Assembly: GCA_964480455.1 (NCBI GenBank)
Contig: CAYZQI010000005.1
Coordinates: 1-64,000, forward strand
Reading direction: 5' to 3'
From: JAABSX01 sp964480455
Lineage (GTDB): Bacteria; Bacteroidota; Bacteroidia; Cytophagales; Microscillaceae
DNA: 64,000 nucleotides
A program made the position numbers and the translations under genes. Position 1 is the stretch's first letter; every line of letters starts with the position of its first letter. This document shows positions 52,118 to 61,527 of the stretch, one piece after another. Under the pieces are notes generated by a model. That model made no database searches, was not told the origin of the DNA, and saw nothing but the letters and a program-made list of their open reading frames with translations.

Positions 52118-52834
52118 ATGAATTTTCAGCAAAAAACTTTTCTTATCACAGGGGCTTCTAGGGGTATAGGCAGAGGACTTGCTCTGGCACTTGCCCAGCA
52201 AAAAGCCAACTTGGGTTTGGTAGCCCGAAGTGAGCAAGAACTTATTTCGCTCAAAGAAAGTACAGAGGCACTTGGTGCTGATACAGAAATCTTTGTGGGC
52301 AGTGTGGCAGAGGAACAGATTGCCACCCAAGCCGTAGCAAAGCTCTTAGAAAAACATCAAAAAATTGATTACCTCATCAACAATGCAGGCTTTGGAGCTT
52401 TTGGAGAAGTAACACAGATTTCGTCAGATGCTTGGTCTGCACTCATGGATACCAATGTGAAGGGTACTTTTTTGTTTAGCAAGGCGGTATTGCCCTCTAT
52501 GCAAAAATACCAGCAGGGTCATATCATCAACATTGCCTCAGACATTGCCAAAAGGGTATTTGCTGGCGGAAGTCTGTATTGTGCTTCTAAATATGCCCAA
52601 GATGCCTTTTCAATGGCACTTCGCAAAGAAGTGCGCCCACACAACATCAAAGTATCGGTGATTTACTCTGGCTTGGTAGATACGCACTTTCATGCACACC
52701 CGCAAGGCGATGAAAAAGCAAAAGACTGGCTCAAGGTAGAAGATATGGTGAGTGCTATTTTGTATGTTGCCGCTGCCCCAGCCCACGTAGTGATAGATGA
52801 ACTCATGATTCATCCACTTTCGCAAGAATACTAG
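52118..52834 (+). CDS. Short-chain dehydrogenase/reductase (SDR)
   Basis: This 238-residue protein is a classical SDR. The coenzyme loop is TGASRGIG near 10-17, NNAGFG near 87-92, and the catalytic tyrosine and lysine are in the YCASK motif (LYCASKYAQDA) near 154-158. The serine partner lies in the preceding NIASDIA stretch. It would oxidise or reduce an alcohol or ketone with NAD(P)(H); the substrate is unknown. ATG 52118 was preferred to upstream starts because they overlap a transcription terminator. It ends ten bases from a convergent RND gene. Confidence 0.93.
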   Translation: MNFQQKTFLITGASRGIGRGLALALAQQKANLGLVARSEQELISLKESTEALGADTEIFVGSVAEEQIATQAVAKLLEKHQKIDYLINNAGFGAFGEVTQISSDAWSALMDTNVKGTFLFSKAVLPSMQKYQQGHIINIASDIAKRVFAGGSLYCASKYAQDAFSMALRKEVRPHNIKVSVIYSGLVDTHFHAHPQGDEKAKDWLKVEDMVSAILYVAAAPAHVVIDELMIHPLSQEY

Positions 52835-52844
52835 GCAAAAAACA

Positions 52845-55800
52845 CTAGATAGCTATTTTCTTCGGTCCTTGTGTATCGCGTGTAAAAAAACTATACAACA
52901 CTGGCACTACTACCAAAATAAGCAAGGTAGAAGTAGTAAGCCCACCAATGATGCACCAACCCATAGGCGCCCAGAATAGCCCGCCACGCAGCGTGAGTGG
53001 AAGTAAACCTCCTATAGTAGTGAGTGAAGTAAGCAAAATAGGAACAAAGCGATGCTCGGCCGCCCTTCTGATGGCTTTTTCTTTGTTCATGCCTTCTTTC
53101 ATGTAAATATTGGTGAGGTCTATCAAGATAATAGAGTCATTGACCACAATACCCACTAAGCTAATGATACCTAGGAATGCCGTAAAAGAAAAACTATAGC
53201 CTGTCAAGAAAAGCCCCAATACTGCCCCGATGAGTGATAGCGGAATAGCCACAAAAATAATTAAGGGCTGAAGATAAGACCGAAACTGAAGCACCAACAC
53301 AGTAAAAATTCCTAACAATGCCACCATTAAAGAGCGGAATAAATCGCCAAAAGATTCATTGCGTGATTTTAGCTCACCACCCATACTGTAGGTATAGCCT
53401 TTGGGGAAATCATATTGCTCAAGTTTTTCTAAAATTTCTTGGGTTTTGTCATCTACATTTACACCTGTGGATACATCAGCATTGACAGCAAAAGTGCGGC
53501 GTTTGAGGTCGTGGTTGATTTTTTCGGGGCTATTGCTAAACTCAAGCTGGGCAACCTGCGAAAGGGGTACTAGCCTGCCACTCAGCGAATTGACATAGAT
53601 GTGATCTAGGTCTGAGGGCTTTAAAAAATCTTCAGAACGCTCCATCTGTACATAAATATCATAGATTTCTTGCTGGCTATCTCTGTATTCAGATACTTTT
53701 GTACCTGCTACTGCAATACGCACATTTTGGTCTATGTCGCTTATCTGTACGCCTTGGTTGGCTGCGGCTAAATGGTTGATATTGAGTTTGAGGCTATTCT
53801 TGAAATTCCGCAAGGGATTATAGACATTTACGGTTTGAGGAGTACTTAAAATCATGGCTTCTACATCACCTGCTATTTGTTTGAGTATTTGTATATCATC
53901 GCCATAGAGCTCTACAGAAATCTGTGCGGCTACGGGTGGTCCTAGCAAAATTTCTTTCAGTTCTATGTCTGCTTGGGGATAGCTATCAAATTTTTCTCTT
54001 AATGTTGAAATGATTTCATCACGTCTTTCAAAACCTACCTCTTTGAGAAATACCATTATTTGCCCTGAGGAGGTTTGCTTTTCATTTCTTCTAATTACAT
54101 TAATCATAGGTGGATTGCCATAGCCTATGTTGCTGAGGTAATAGTCTATTTCTGGAAAACTACTCAATGCTTCTTCAGCGAAATTTACAGCTTTGTCGGT
54201 TTCTTCTAATACTGTGCCTTGTGGTGCAGAGATATTGACAGCAAAAATAGGTGCATCATCTCTGGGAAAGAAACTCACCCCTAGTGTACTGCCTAGCCAC
54301 AGCGCACCACCTAACACCAACAAGGCAATTAATACAACAAGCCACCTTTTCTTGAGGCAAAAATTCAAAAAATGACGGTAGTAATTTTCAATAAAAAACT
54401 GAATGGCGCGCTGTACTTTTGACTCACGTTGCTTGCCTGCATCTTTAAGTAGTCGGCTGCTTAAGAAGGGGGTAAAGGTCAATGCCACAAACAGAGAAGC
54501 CAAGAGTGTAAAAATTAAAGTCAAGGGCATACTTCGTACATACTCGCCAGGCAAACTCCTAATATTGAGCAAAGGCACAAAAGCCAAGACAGTGGTAGCT
54601 GTTGAACTGACTATGGGCCAGCCTACTTGTTCTATCGCCATTTGTGCAGCTTTTGTGCGGCTGTACCCTTCTTTGATGAAATGATAGACATTTTCTACTA
54701 CTACAATGGCATTGTCCACCAACAGCCCCAGGGCAATGATAAGCCCTGCAATAGACATAAACTGCAAGCCAAAGCCCGCATAATCTGCACAAATTAGACT
54801 AATCAAAAAAGACAAGGGAATGGCAGTCATCACCAAAAGCGAAGCCCGTAAATTGAAAAAAAGCAAAATAAAAAAGCCTACTACTAAGATACCTTGCCAG
54901 AGATTCTCAAACAAGAGATTGACCTTTGCATTGATACTGATGGATTGGTCGAAGAGTATTTCTAACTCCATATCTGCGGGGATTTCTGCTTGAAATCCAG
55001 CAATCATTTCTTTTGCTTGGCGAATGGTGTTGAGCGCATTAACATTTTCTTGAGGAAATACCGATACAAACACCGCACGTTTACCCTTTACCCTTGCTAT
55101 GTACTCTGTACTAGGGTATTTGAAATAAACCTTTGCAATGTCTTTGAGGTAGAGGGCTTGTTGGTTGATGGATTTGAGAATAGTGTTTTCTATTGCCTCG
55201 AGGCTTTGGTAATTGCCCGAAGTCTGTAAATTAAAAGCCTGATTACCAATTCTGATATTGCCAGCTGGTAGGTTGAGGTTGTTGTTTTTGATGAGTTGCG
55301 CTACCTGCCCTGGAGAGATTTGGTACTTGGCAAGTTTGGCAAAGTCGAGGGCTATGATGAGCTTTTTTGCTAAATCAGCTTCAATATCTACTCCTTTTAC
55401 ACCTTTGAGCAGCTCGAGTTTTTCTTCTAATTTTTCAGCTACTAGTCGCATACGTTCATAGCCTGCCGTTTCAGAGAGCAAGCCAATTTGTAGAATCTGG
55501 ATATTGCTTACTGAAAATTCTATGGTGCGGATATTGACCCCTTCGGGCAGGGTACTTTGCACACGGGTAAGTTTTTGGATTACTTCATTATTTTTATTGA
55601 TTTTGTCTTCGGTGAGGTAAAACTCTACGCGCATGGTAGCAAAACCATCTCTAATATCTGAGGTTAGTTTATTGATTTTATCTATCTCAGAGATTGCCTC
55701 CTCGAGTGGGTCTATTACGATGCGTTCTATGTCCTCGGGGGAGGCACCCGGGTAAGTGATGATGAGATTCATACCCGGAATATCTAACTGAGGGCTTTCG

Positions 55801-55904
55801 TAGCGAGGCATAGAGATAAAAGCAAACACTCCCATAAAAAGCAATACCAAGAAAATCATGATTGTAAATTCAGGATTGCGTAAGGCGATACGTGAAATGA
55901 GCAT
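52845..55904 (-). CDS. RND efflux pump inner-membrane subunit (AcrB/HAE1-like)
   Basis: This 1019-residue protein has the RND layout of two sets of six helices and two large periplasmic loops. Recognisable blocks are PGASPEDIERIVIDPLEEAI near 54-73, the loop with GLLVDNAIVVVENVY near 392-406 (acidic proton-relay position), and GIVVNDSIILIDL in the second half (about 917-929). It exports drugs, dyes or lipophilic compounds by proton antiport. It follows the adaptor gene by 109 bases in the same direction, so they form a pump operon. A TolC-like outer-membrane gene is not present here. Substrate cannot be predicted. Confidence 0.94.
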   Translation of the reverse strand: MLISRIALRNPEFTIMIFLVLLFMGVFAFISMPRYESPQLDIPGMNLIITYPGASPEDIERIVIDPLEEAISEIDKINKLTSDIRDGFATMRVEFYLTEDKINKNNEVIQKLTRVQSTLPEGVNIRTIEFSVSNIQILQIGLLSETAGYERMRLVAEKLEEKLELLKGVKGVDIEADLAKKLIIALDFAKLAKYQISPGQVAQLIKNNNLNLPAGNIRIGNQAFNLQTSGNYQSLEAIENTILKSINQQALYLKDIAKVYFKYPSTEYIARVKGKRAVFVSVFPQENVNALNTIRQAKEMIAGFQAEIPADMELEILFDQSISINAKVNLLFENLWQGILVVGFFILLFFNLRASLLVMTAIPLSFLISLICADYAGFGLQFMSIAGLIIALGLLVDNAIVVVENVYHFIKEGYSRTKAAQMAIEQVGWPIVSSTATTVLAFVPLLNIRSLPGEYVRSMPLTLIFTLLASLFVALTFTPFLSSRLLKDAGKQRESKVQRAIQFFIENYYRHFLNFCLKKRWLVVLIALLVLGGALWLGSTLGVSFFPRDDAPIFAVNISAPQGTVLEETDKAVNFAEEALSSFPEIDYYLSNIGYGNPPMINVIRRNEKQTSSGQIMVFLKEVGFERRDEIISTLREKFDSYPQADIELKEILLGPPVAAQISVELYGDDIQILKQIAGDVEAMILSTPQTVNVYNPLRNFKNSLKLNINHLAAANQGVQISDIDQNVRIAVAGTKVSEYRDSQQEIYDIYVQMERSEDFLKPSDLDHIYVNSLSGRLVPLSQVAQLEFSNSPEKINHDLKRRTFAVNADVSTGVNVDDKTQEILEKLEQYDFPKGYTYSMGGELKSRNESFGDLFRSLMVALLGIFTVLVLQFRSYLQPLIIFVAIPLSLIGAVLGLFLTGYSFSFTAFLGIISLVGIVVNDSIILIDLTNIYMKEGMNKEKAIRRAAEHRFVPILLTSLTTIGGLLPLTLRGGLFWAPMGWCIIGGLTTSTLLILVVVPVLYSFFTRDTQGPKKIAI

Positions 55905-56013
55905 AGTTATTTTCTAGTTGTCATTTGTTAATAGTCAATTTTTAGTGGTTTCTAGTTGTCAGAGACAATCTTTCAATCCTTTGGTTCTTTAATTTATCAA
56001 TCTTTCAGTTTCT

Positions 56014-57039
56014 CTATGGCACATATACTTCCTTTATTCCCTCGAGTCCTTCGGCAATGGCAATGGCGTGGTCTAAGATTTTGGCAATTTTTACATTTCG
56101 GGTAATGAGTTTTCTATTTTTATCTAAAATATAAACCTGTGCTTCGTACTTATTGGTTTCTATGAGTGCTTCGGGGGGTAGCAATGCAAGCAACTGGCTT
56201 GTGCCTGTATAAATGACTGCTTCGCCAATGAAGCCTGGCTTGAGTTTCAGGGTATTGTTTACAAAAGTAATTTCTACTTCATACAAGCCCGTGGCAGGGT
56301 TAGGAGCAAGCGAAACCCTCGTAACTCGCCCTTTGAGGGTTTGCTGTGGATAGGCAGAGAAGTAAATTTCACAAGTATCATTAAGTTTTACCTGTACTAT
56401 TTGCAAGTCGGTAAGCGACACCTCAAAGACATAGTTTTCGCCTGCACCCGAAATCAGAAAAAGAGGCTTTCCAGGCGAGGTAGTTTCTCCAAGTTCTTGC
56501 AATTTTTCTAGCACAATGCCCGAATTAGGGGCATAAAGTTGGGTTTCTTTCAGGTTATTTTGTGCTACTTGTAGGTTAGATTGAGCAAGTGCTAGGTGGG
56601 TCTGGAGTTGTTCTATGTCTTGCAGCTTTCCTATGTTTTGCGTTTCGTAGAGGGTTTGTAGGCGTTCTAAATCTGCTTTAATGCGCTGATATTGCGTTTG
56701 TGCTTGGCTGATTTGTTCTAAGATTTGGCTTTTATCTAGGCTGGCAAGGAGTTGTCCTTGTCGGATTCGGTCGCCTTTTTGGGCATTGAGCTGCGTGATG
56801 CTTCCTCCTATTTTAAAAGAGAGATAGACTTCTTTTTGCAAAATTAAACGCCCACTGCTTCGCAGACTTTGTGGAATAGATTGATACTTGATGCTTACTT
56901 TCTGATACTTGTCTAGTGGAGAGGGTGCAGGCATGGGTGAGGTATTTGTACTAGGTTGGCAGGCATAGGTCAAAGCAACCAATGCAATTAGCTTAAGTAC
57001 TTGCTCAAATGAATAATTTTTATTTGGTTTTTGAGGCAT
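56014..57039 (-). CDS. RND pump periplasmic adaptor (MFP) lipoprotein
   Basis: This 341-residue protein starts with a lipoprotein-type signal (VALTYAC, about C27). It has the lipoyl/barrel-sandwich halves split by a helical hairpin: GGSITQLNAQKGDRIRQGQL near 76-95, coiled coil (about 105-165), LYAPNSGIVLEKLQELGE near 168-185. A beta-barrel and membrane-proximal domain follow. It bridges the inner-membrane pump encoded next to an outer-membrane channel. It is the first gene of the two-gene operon. Confidence 0.92.
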   Translation of the reverse strand: MPQKPNKNYSFEQVLKLIALVALTYACQPSTNTSPMPAPSPLDKYQKVSIKYQSIPQSLRSSGRLILQKEVYLSFKIGGSITQLNAQKGDRIRQGQLLASLDKSQILEQISQAQTQYQRIKADLERLQTLYETQNIGKLQDIEQLQTHLALAQSNLQVAQNNLKETQLYAPNSGIVLEKLQELGETTSPGKPLFLISGAGENYVFEVSLTDLQIVQVKLNDTCEIYFSAYPQQTLKGRVTRVSLAPNPATGLYEVEITFVNNTLKLKPGFIGEAVIYTGTSQLLALLPPEALIETNKYEAQVYILDKNRKLITRNVKIAKILDHAIAIAEGLEGIKEVYVP

Positions 57040-57202
57040 TTTAAAGATTCAATAGGATTTTTAAGCTGCAAGTTTACATATAAATCACAAAACAACCTTG
57101 CCACTAGAAAGTTTCTGGTAATAAAGTCAATAAATAGCTTGTTTCTGCTCGGGTTTATGGGTTTACTTTTTCATCATCTTTTTACAAGTCATGAAAATTA
57201 CC

Positions 57203-57210
57203 TATTTTTG
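57203..57210 (+). promoter_or_regulatory. Candidate -7 box for the helicase gene
   Basis: TATTTTTG matches TAnnTTTG exactly, 50 bases before the TTG start at 57260. No clear TTG at the -33 distance was seen. Confidence 0.4.
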
Positions 57211-57259
57211 AAGTTAAAATAAAAAAACAGCCCATAAATTCACTAAATAAAAAGATACT

Positions 57260-58504
57260 TTGAAATTTGACGCATTAGCATTACACACTGACCTACTCAA
57301 CGGCTTAGAGGCCATTGGCTTTAAGGAAGCAACGCCTATACAAGCACAGGCGATTCCAGTAATTTTAGCCAACCACGACTTAATTGCCTGCGCCCAAACA
57401 GGCACGGGCAAAACTGCCGCCTTTTTGCTACCTATCTTGAATAAAATTATTCAGAAAGCACCCGAAGAGCGCAAAGGAGTCAATACACTTATTGTAGTAC
57501 CTACCCGAGAGCTTGCCATACAGATAGACCAAATGCTGGAGGGCTTGTCTTATTTTACACCTGTTAGCACAATTGCTATGTATGGTGGGAGTGACTCGGC
57601 CTCGTTTAGCCAACAAAAAACTGCCTTCATAGAAGGTGTGGATATTTTAGTTGCCACCCCCGGTAAGCTGATTTCACACTTGAATATGGATTATGCCAAA
57701 CTAGATGCCCTCGAGCATCTGATATTAGATGAAGCTGACAAAATGCTAGATATGGGCTTTTATGAAGATATCTTACGCATCATTGGTAAAGTACCTCAAA
57801 AAAGACAAACCTTGCTCTTTTCTGCCACAATGCCCAAAAAAATCCGAAAACTAGCAGAAGAAATTTTACACGAACCACAAGAAATCAATATTGCCATTGC
57901 TAAACCCGCCGAAAGCGTAGTACAAGCTACTTACTGGATTTATGAAACACAAAAAATGCCTCTCTTGCATCATATCCTGAGGGTGCACCAGCATTTTAAA
58001 ACTGTGATTGTATTTAGCCGCCGCAAAGACCAAGTGCGCGGCCTCGCACAAGAGCTCAATAACTTAGGACATGCCGTGAAAGGCATACAATCAGACCTTG
58101 ACCAAAATGAGCGAGAGGACATCATCAGGGCATTTAAAAACAAGCAATTTAGGGTATTGATAGGCACAGACATCATAGCAAGGGGTATTGATATTCAGGG
58201 AGTTGATTTAGTTATTAACTATGAAGTGCCTGATAGTATAGATGACTATGTGCACCGCGTAGGACGTACCGCACGTGCCGATGCTGAGGGTTATGCTTTT
58301 ACTTTTGTGAACGAGCGAGAACAGCAAGATTTTTATTTGATTGAAGATTTTTTGGGTAAAAGTATCACTCGTTTTGATTTGCCTGAGTACATTGGCGAGG
58401 CGCCTGCTATTCAAGAAAAAGGCAAAGGAAAGCAAAGAACAAGAAGCGGGTTTAAACGAAAAAAAAGTAATGGTAAATCAAAATACAGAAAAGCCAAGGG
58501 ATAA
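57260..58504 (+). CDS. DEAD-box RNA helicase (RhlE-like)
   Basis: This 414-residue enzyme unwinds RNA with ATP. Motifs in order are a Q motif near FKEATPIQAQAIP (about 21-33), AQTGTGKT (motif I, about 46-53), PTRELA (Ia), LDEADKML (motif II, about 155-162), SAT (III), GTDIIARGIDIQG (V), and HRVGRTARA (VI). A basic tail with GFKRKKSNGKSKYRKAKG follows and may bind RNA. The start is TTG 57260: the frame opens MKFDALALHTDLLNG, matching typical DEAD-box N-termini. A clear terminator follows the stop. Confidence 0.94.
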   Translation: MKFDALALHTDLLNGLEAIGFKEATPIQAQAIPVILANHDLIACAQTGTGKTAAFLLPILNKIIQKAPEERKGVNTLIVVPTRELAIQIDQMLEGLSYFTPVSTIAMYGGSDSASFSQQKTAFIEGVDILVATPGKLISHLNMDYAKLDALEHLILDEADKMLDMGFYEDILRIIGKVPQKRQTLLFSATMPKKIRKLAEEILHEPQEINIAIAKPAESVVQATYWIYETQKMPLLHHILRVHQHFKTVIVFSRRKDQVRGLAQELNNLGHAVKGIQSDLDQNEREDIIRAFKNKQFRVLIGTDIIARGIDIQGVDLVINYEVPDSIDDYVHRVGRTARADAEGYAFTFVNEREQQDFYLIEDFLGKSITRFDLPEYIGEAPAIQEKGKGKQRTRSGFKRKKSNGKSKYRKAKG

Positions 58505-58507
58505 CTC

Positions 58508-58547
58508 AAAGGCTTCTTCTTATGAGAAGCCTTTAAAGTATTTTTTC
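58508..58547 (+). terminator. Rho-independent terminator after the helicase gene
   Basis: AAAGGCTTCT pairs perfectly with AGAAGCCTTT across a seven-base loop, followed shortly by TATTTTTTC. It lies 4 bases after the helicase stop and may also serve the convergent outer-membrane protein gene. Confidence 0.9.
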
Positions 58548-58561
58548 TACCTGAGAGCGCA

Positions 58562-59074
58562 TTAGAAGTTTACCCTAATCCCTAGCCCTGAGTCAAACCA
58601 TAGCCAAAGCGAACTAGGTATAATTTCTAAGTAAGGACCTACCTCCACAAACACAGAAATAGGAGTTTGTGGAATGAACCATTCTACGCCCAATGCCCCC
58701 GTAACACCCAGATTGAGTGCGCCTTCTTCTCTATCTCGGTCTTTGTAATAATACCTTCTATTGCCAATCTGACCCCCTACACCGTAGTAAACATCTAAAC
58801 CATTGACACTTGCAATAGGCTTCTGCCACAAATAATTTACCATCAATACTGTGCTTCGGCGGTACTCGCCGCGCCAGTAGTTTCGGTTGTTGTTGTAGCC
58901 ATAGCCCCCAAAGCCTAGCGTAATATCGAGCGCATTACCTCCAAAATGTTTTTTGACATTGATGCCTGTGGGTTCGCCAAAACGTGCTCCCACAGCCCAG
59001 TTTTTAGTTTGGGCTTGTGTATTGAACAAGCCCGCATACAATAGTATAAAAAAGAATAAAAATAGATATTTCAT
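58562..59074 (-). CDS. Small outer-membrane beta-barrel-like protein
   Basis: This 170-residue protein has a signal peptide (FFFILLYAGLFNTQA) and then about eight alternating strands rich in glycine and aromatic residues (TLGFGGYGYNNNRNYW, VYYGVGGQIGNRRYYY). It ends in LGIRVNF, with the C-terminal phenylalanine typical of outer-membrane barrels. No family function is recognised. It lies 53 bases after the start of its convergent terminator and follows the CBS gene on the same strand, with a 53-base gap. Confidence 0.78.
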   Translation of the reverse strand: MKYLFLFFFILLYAGLFNTQAQTKNWAVGARFGEPTGINVKKHFGGNALDITLGFGGYGYNNNRNYWRGEYRRSTVLMVNYLWQKPIASVNGLDVYYGVGGQIGNRRYYYKDRDREEGALNLGVTGALGVEWFIPQTPISVFVEVGPYLEIIPSSLWLWFDSGLGIRVNF

Positions 59075-59127
59075 AAAATCAAATAAAGTTTATTGAGTGG
59101 ATTTCTACCAAAGTAATGATTGAGCCT

Positions 59128-60513
59128 CTAGCTACGTGTCATTGCCATCAGCAAATCAGATTGTGTAATGATATGTACTTGATTGCCCTCATCACGCACC
59201 AGGAGTGCAGGATTTTCTTTGTTGATGAGCGAAGAAAGCACATCAAGAGTATTGTCCATGGCTACAAAGGTAAAAGGAGCAGCCATCACTTCCGAGACGG
59301 GGTGCGTCTTGATGTCAGGATTCTCGAGCATTTGTGCCAAAAGTTGTGCATCAGTAAGGCTTCCGATAATGTTGTCGCTGTTTTTTTCTTCTACTACGGG
59401 AAGTTGCGAGATACCTGCTTTGGTGATAGTAGCAATGGCTTCGCCTATGCTGGTGTTTTTATCAACAGTGGTGAGCTGTGTACTGCCGTTGCGGTGTTTG
59501 ATGATGTCGCGTGCAGTAGAGAAATCCCTTGACTCCAGAAAGCCGTGGTTTTTCATCCAGAAATCATTATAAACCTTACCGAGGTAGCGCGTGCCGTGGT
59601 CGGGCAGTATAATGACCATAATATCATCTTCTTTGAGGTGTTCGCGGGCATACTCTAATGCGCCAAAAGCAGCTGCGCCACAAGACCATCCGATGAATAG
59701 CCCTTCTTCGCGTGCGAGGCGGCGCGTCATCACAGCGGCATCTTTATCGGTTACTTTTACAATGGCATCTACGGTATCAAAATCTACATTTTTGGGAAGA
59801 ATATCCTCTCCAATGCCTTCGGTAAGGTAAGGATAGACTTCATTTTCATCAAAGATACCTGTTTCTTTGTATTTTTTGAATACTGAACCGTAAGTATCAA
59901 TTCCTACAGTGATGATGTCAGGATTCTGCTCTTTGAGGTAGTGGGAAGTGCCTGAGATAGTACCTCCTGTACCCATGCCTGCGGCATAGTGGGTGATTTT
60001 TCCCTCGGTATCTCTCCAAATCTCTGGGCCAGTGGTATCGTAATGTGCCGCAGTGTTCGATAGGTTATCATACTGATTAGGATAAAATGAATTGGGTATA
60101 TCTTTATTGAGCTTTCGGGCCACTGAATAGTAGGAGCGGGGGTCGTCTGGGGTTACATTGGTAGGGCATACTACCACCTCTGCACCTACTGCACGCAATA
60201 TGTCTATTTTTTCTTGCGATTGCTTATCTGCCATAGTAAAAATACACTTATAGCCTTTTGCTACAGCAGCCAATGCCAAGCCCATACCTGTATTGCCCGA
60301 GGTGCCTTCTATGATGGTACCGCCTGGCTTGATGATGCCTGCTTTTTCGGCATCTTCAATCATACGGACTGCAATACGGTCTTTGACAGAGTTGCCGGGG
60401 TTAAAGTATTCAACTTTGACCAATACAGTGCCTTTGATGCCTTGGTTTACCCTATTGAGTTTGATAAGGGGAGTATTGCCTATGGTTTCAGTGATGGTAT
60501 TGTAGTATTTCAT
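59128..60513 (-). CDS. Cystathionine beta-synthase (PLP plus CBS-pair domains)
   Basis: This 461-residue protein has a PLP-dependent domain (about 1-330) with Schiff-base lysine K44 in NSVKDRIAVR and the phosphate-binding GTSGNTGMG at 70-78. A C-terminal pair of CBS domains (about 340-461) contains NTSIGEAIATITKAGISQLP and VSEVMAAPF. It condenses serine with homocysteine to cystathionine, or could act as an O-acetylserine sulfhydrylase. The CBS pair may sense adenosyl ligands, as in its homologues. It is not co-directional with a methionine-cycle gene in this window. Confidence 0.92.
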   Translation of the reverse strand: MKYYNTITETIGNTPLIKLNRVNQGIKGTVLVKVEYFNPGNSVKDRIAVRMIEDAEKAGIIKPGGTIIEGTSGNTGMGLALAAVAKGYKCIFTMADKQSQEKIDILRAVGAEVVVCPTNVTPDDPRSYYSVARKLNKDIPNSFYPNQYDNLSNTAAHYDTTGPEIWRDTEGKITHYAAGMGTGGTISGTSHYLKEQNPDIITVGIDTYGSVFKKYKETGIFDENEVYPYLTEGIGEDILPKNVDFDTVDAIVKVTDKDAAVMTRRLAREEGLFIGWSCGAAAFGALEYAREHLKEDDIMVIILPDHGTRYLGKVYNDFWMKNHGFLESRDFSTARDIIKHRNGSTQLTTVDKNTSIGEAIATITKAGISQLPVVEEKNSDNIIGSLTDAQLLAQMLENPDIKTHPVSEVMAAPFTFVAMDNTLDVLSSLINKENPALLVRDEGNQVHIITQSDLLMAMTRS

Positions 60514-60634
60514 AATTGCTTTTTTTTTGAGTGCAATCTAGTAAAAATTCTCCTTATTCAAGAAACAAAGGTGTACTTTTTGCTAATTTACAGAGTAGAT
60601 AATCTATAAAAGTATTGTACTATTTAACTGAAAA

Positions 60635-61474
60635 ATGCAAAATAGCCTCATAAGTATTCCTATTCCTTATCGTCAAGAGTATATTTCACTAAAAAAACGC
60701 TTTGCTATTTTTAGAAAGGAACTTTTCTTTCCCATATTGGTAATTTTTGGTGTTTGCGCTGGGGGCAGTCTGATGATGATGATGATAATGAGTACTAATG
60801 ATGAGCAACAACTTATTTCTACAGCTTTTGTAATGCTGGTGGTGGCTCTATTGGTAAGTATAATGTATGGAGCTACACTCTCGGCAGATTTATTTGATGG
60901 CAAAGGGATTGTATGCTTACTTGATTTTGAAGATTTAGTGAAAATAAACAATAAGTATGTCATTACTTTTAAAGTACACCAAGTATTTACCCTCAAAATA
61001 GCTCCTGAGTTTTTTGAAGGTTTTAAGCGAGGAGATATTTTTGAGTTGTATTTCCTTCCTATTAGCCAGACCATACTTTCTGTAAAAAAAATACCCCCTT
61101 CTCAGCGAATAAGTTTTACTATGTCGAGTATTAAAGCACCCAGCCAATGGCGTTATTTGCTCAGTGTGCTGTTCAAAACAGAATTTTTGGCATTGGTTGG
61201 TTATCTGATTTTTAGCACTGTATTTTTGCTTTGGGTTTGGCTCGTTAGCCTGGAAGATACGCTGTATGAACCACTGCTGAACTACTGGCAGGCAGCAGGT
61301 TGGCTTCATTTAGGAGTTCTCTTGGGTCTGGCGGCGTTGTTGGCTTGTACGCTTAGTTTTATCACTTACGCCCAAGCCAATAGAAGTAGCTGGCGCACTG
61401 CCTTTACTTGCGTGGGCATTTTGGCAGTGATTGCACTTATTTTTTACTATCTTTTGTATGGTAATATAAGCTAG
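60635..61474 (+). CDS. Membrane protein of unknown function
   Basis: This 279-residue protein has four to five hydrophobic segments (about 31-50, 65-85, 180-205, 222-245, 257-275). A soluble loop (about 86-175) contains KINNKYVITFKVHQVF and ELYFLPISQTILS. I do not recognise a family. It is divergent from CBS and stands alone. A hairpin follows its stop codon. Confidence 0.7.
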   Translation: MQNSLISIPIPYRQEYISLKKRFAIFRKELFFPILVIFGVCAGGSLMMMMIMSTNDEQQLISTAFVMLVVALLVSIMYGATLSADLFDGKGIVCLLDFEDLVKINNKYVITFKVHQVFTLKIAPEFFEGFKRGDIFELYFLPISQTILSVKKIPPSQRISFTMSSIKAPSQWRYLLSVLFKTEFLALVGYLIFSTVFLLWVWLVSLEDTLYEPLLNYWQAAGWLHLGVLLGLAALLACTLSFITYAQANRSSWRTAFTCVGILAVIALIFYYLLYGNIS

Positions 61475-61477
61475 TTT

Positions 61478-61512
61478 ACACCCTGAGGACTTTTTGTAAA
61501 CCTCCGGGGTGT
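61478..61512. terminator. Hairpin between convergent genes
   Basis: ACACCCTGAGG (61478-61488) pairs imperfectly with CCTCCGGGGTGT (61501-61512), separated by 12 bases. It lies between a plus-strand gene and the minus-strand universal stress protein gene, so it could terminate both. Confidence 0.5.
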
Positions 61513-61527
61513 TCATATTTGATGGCA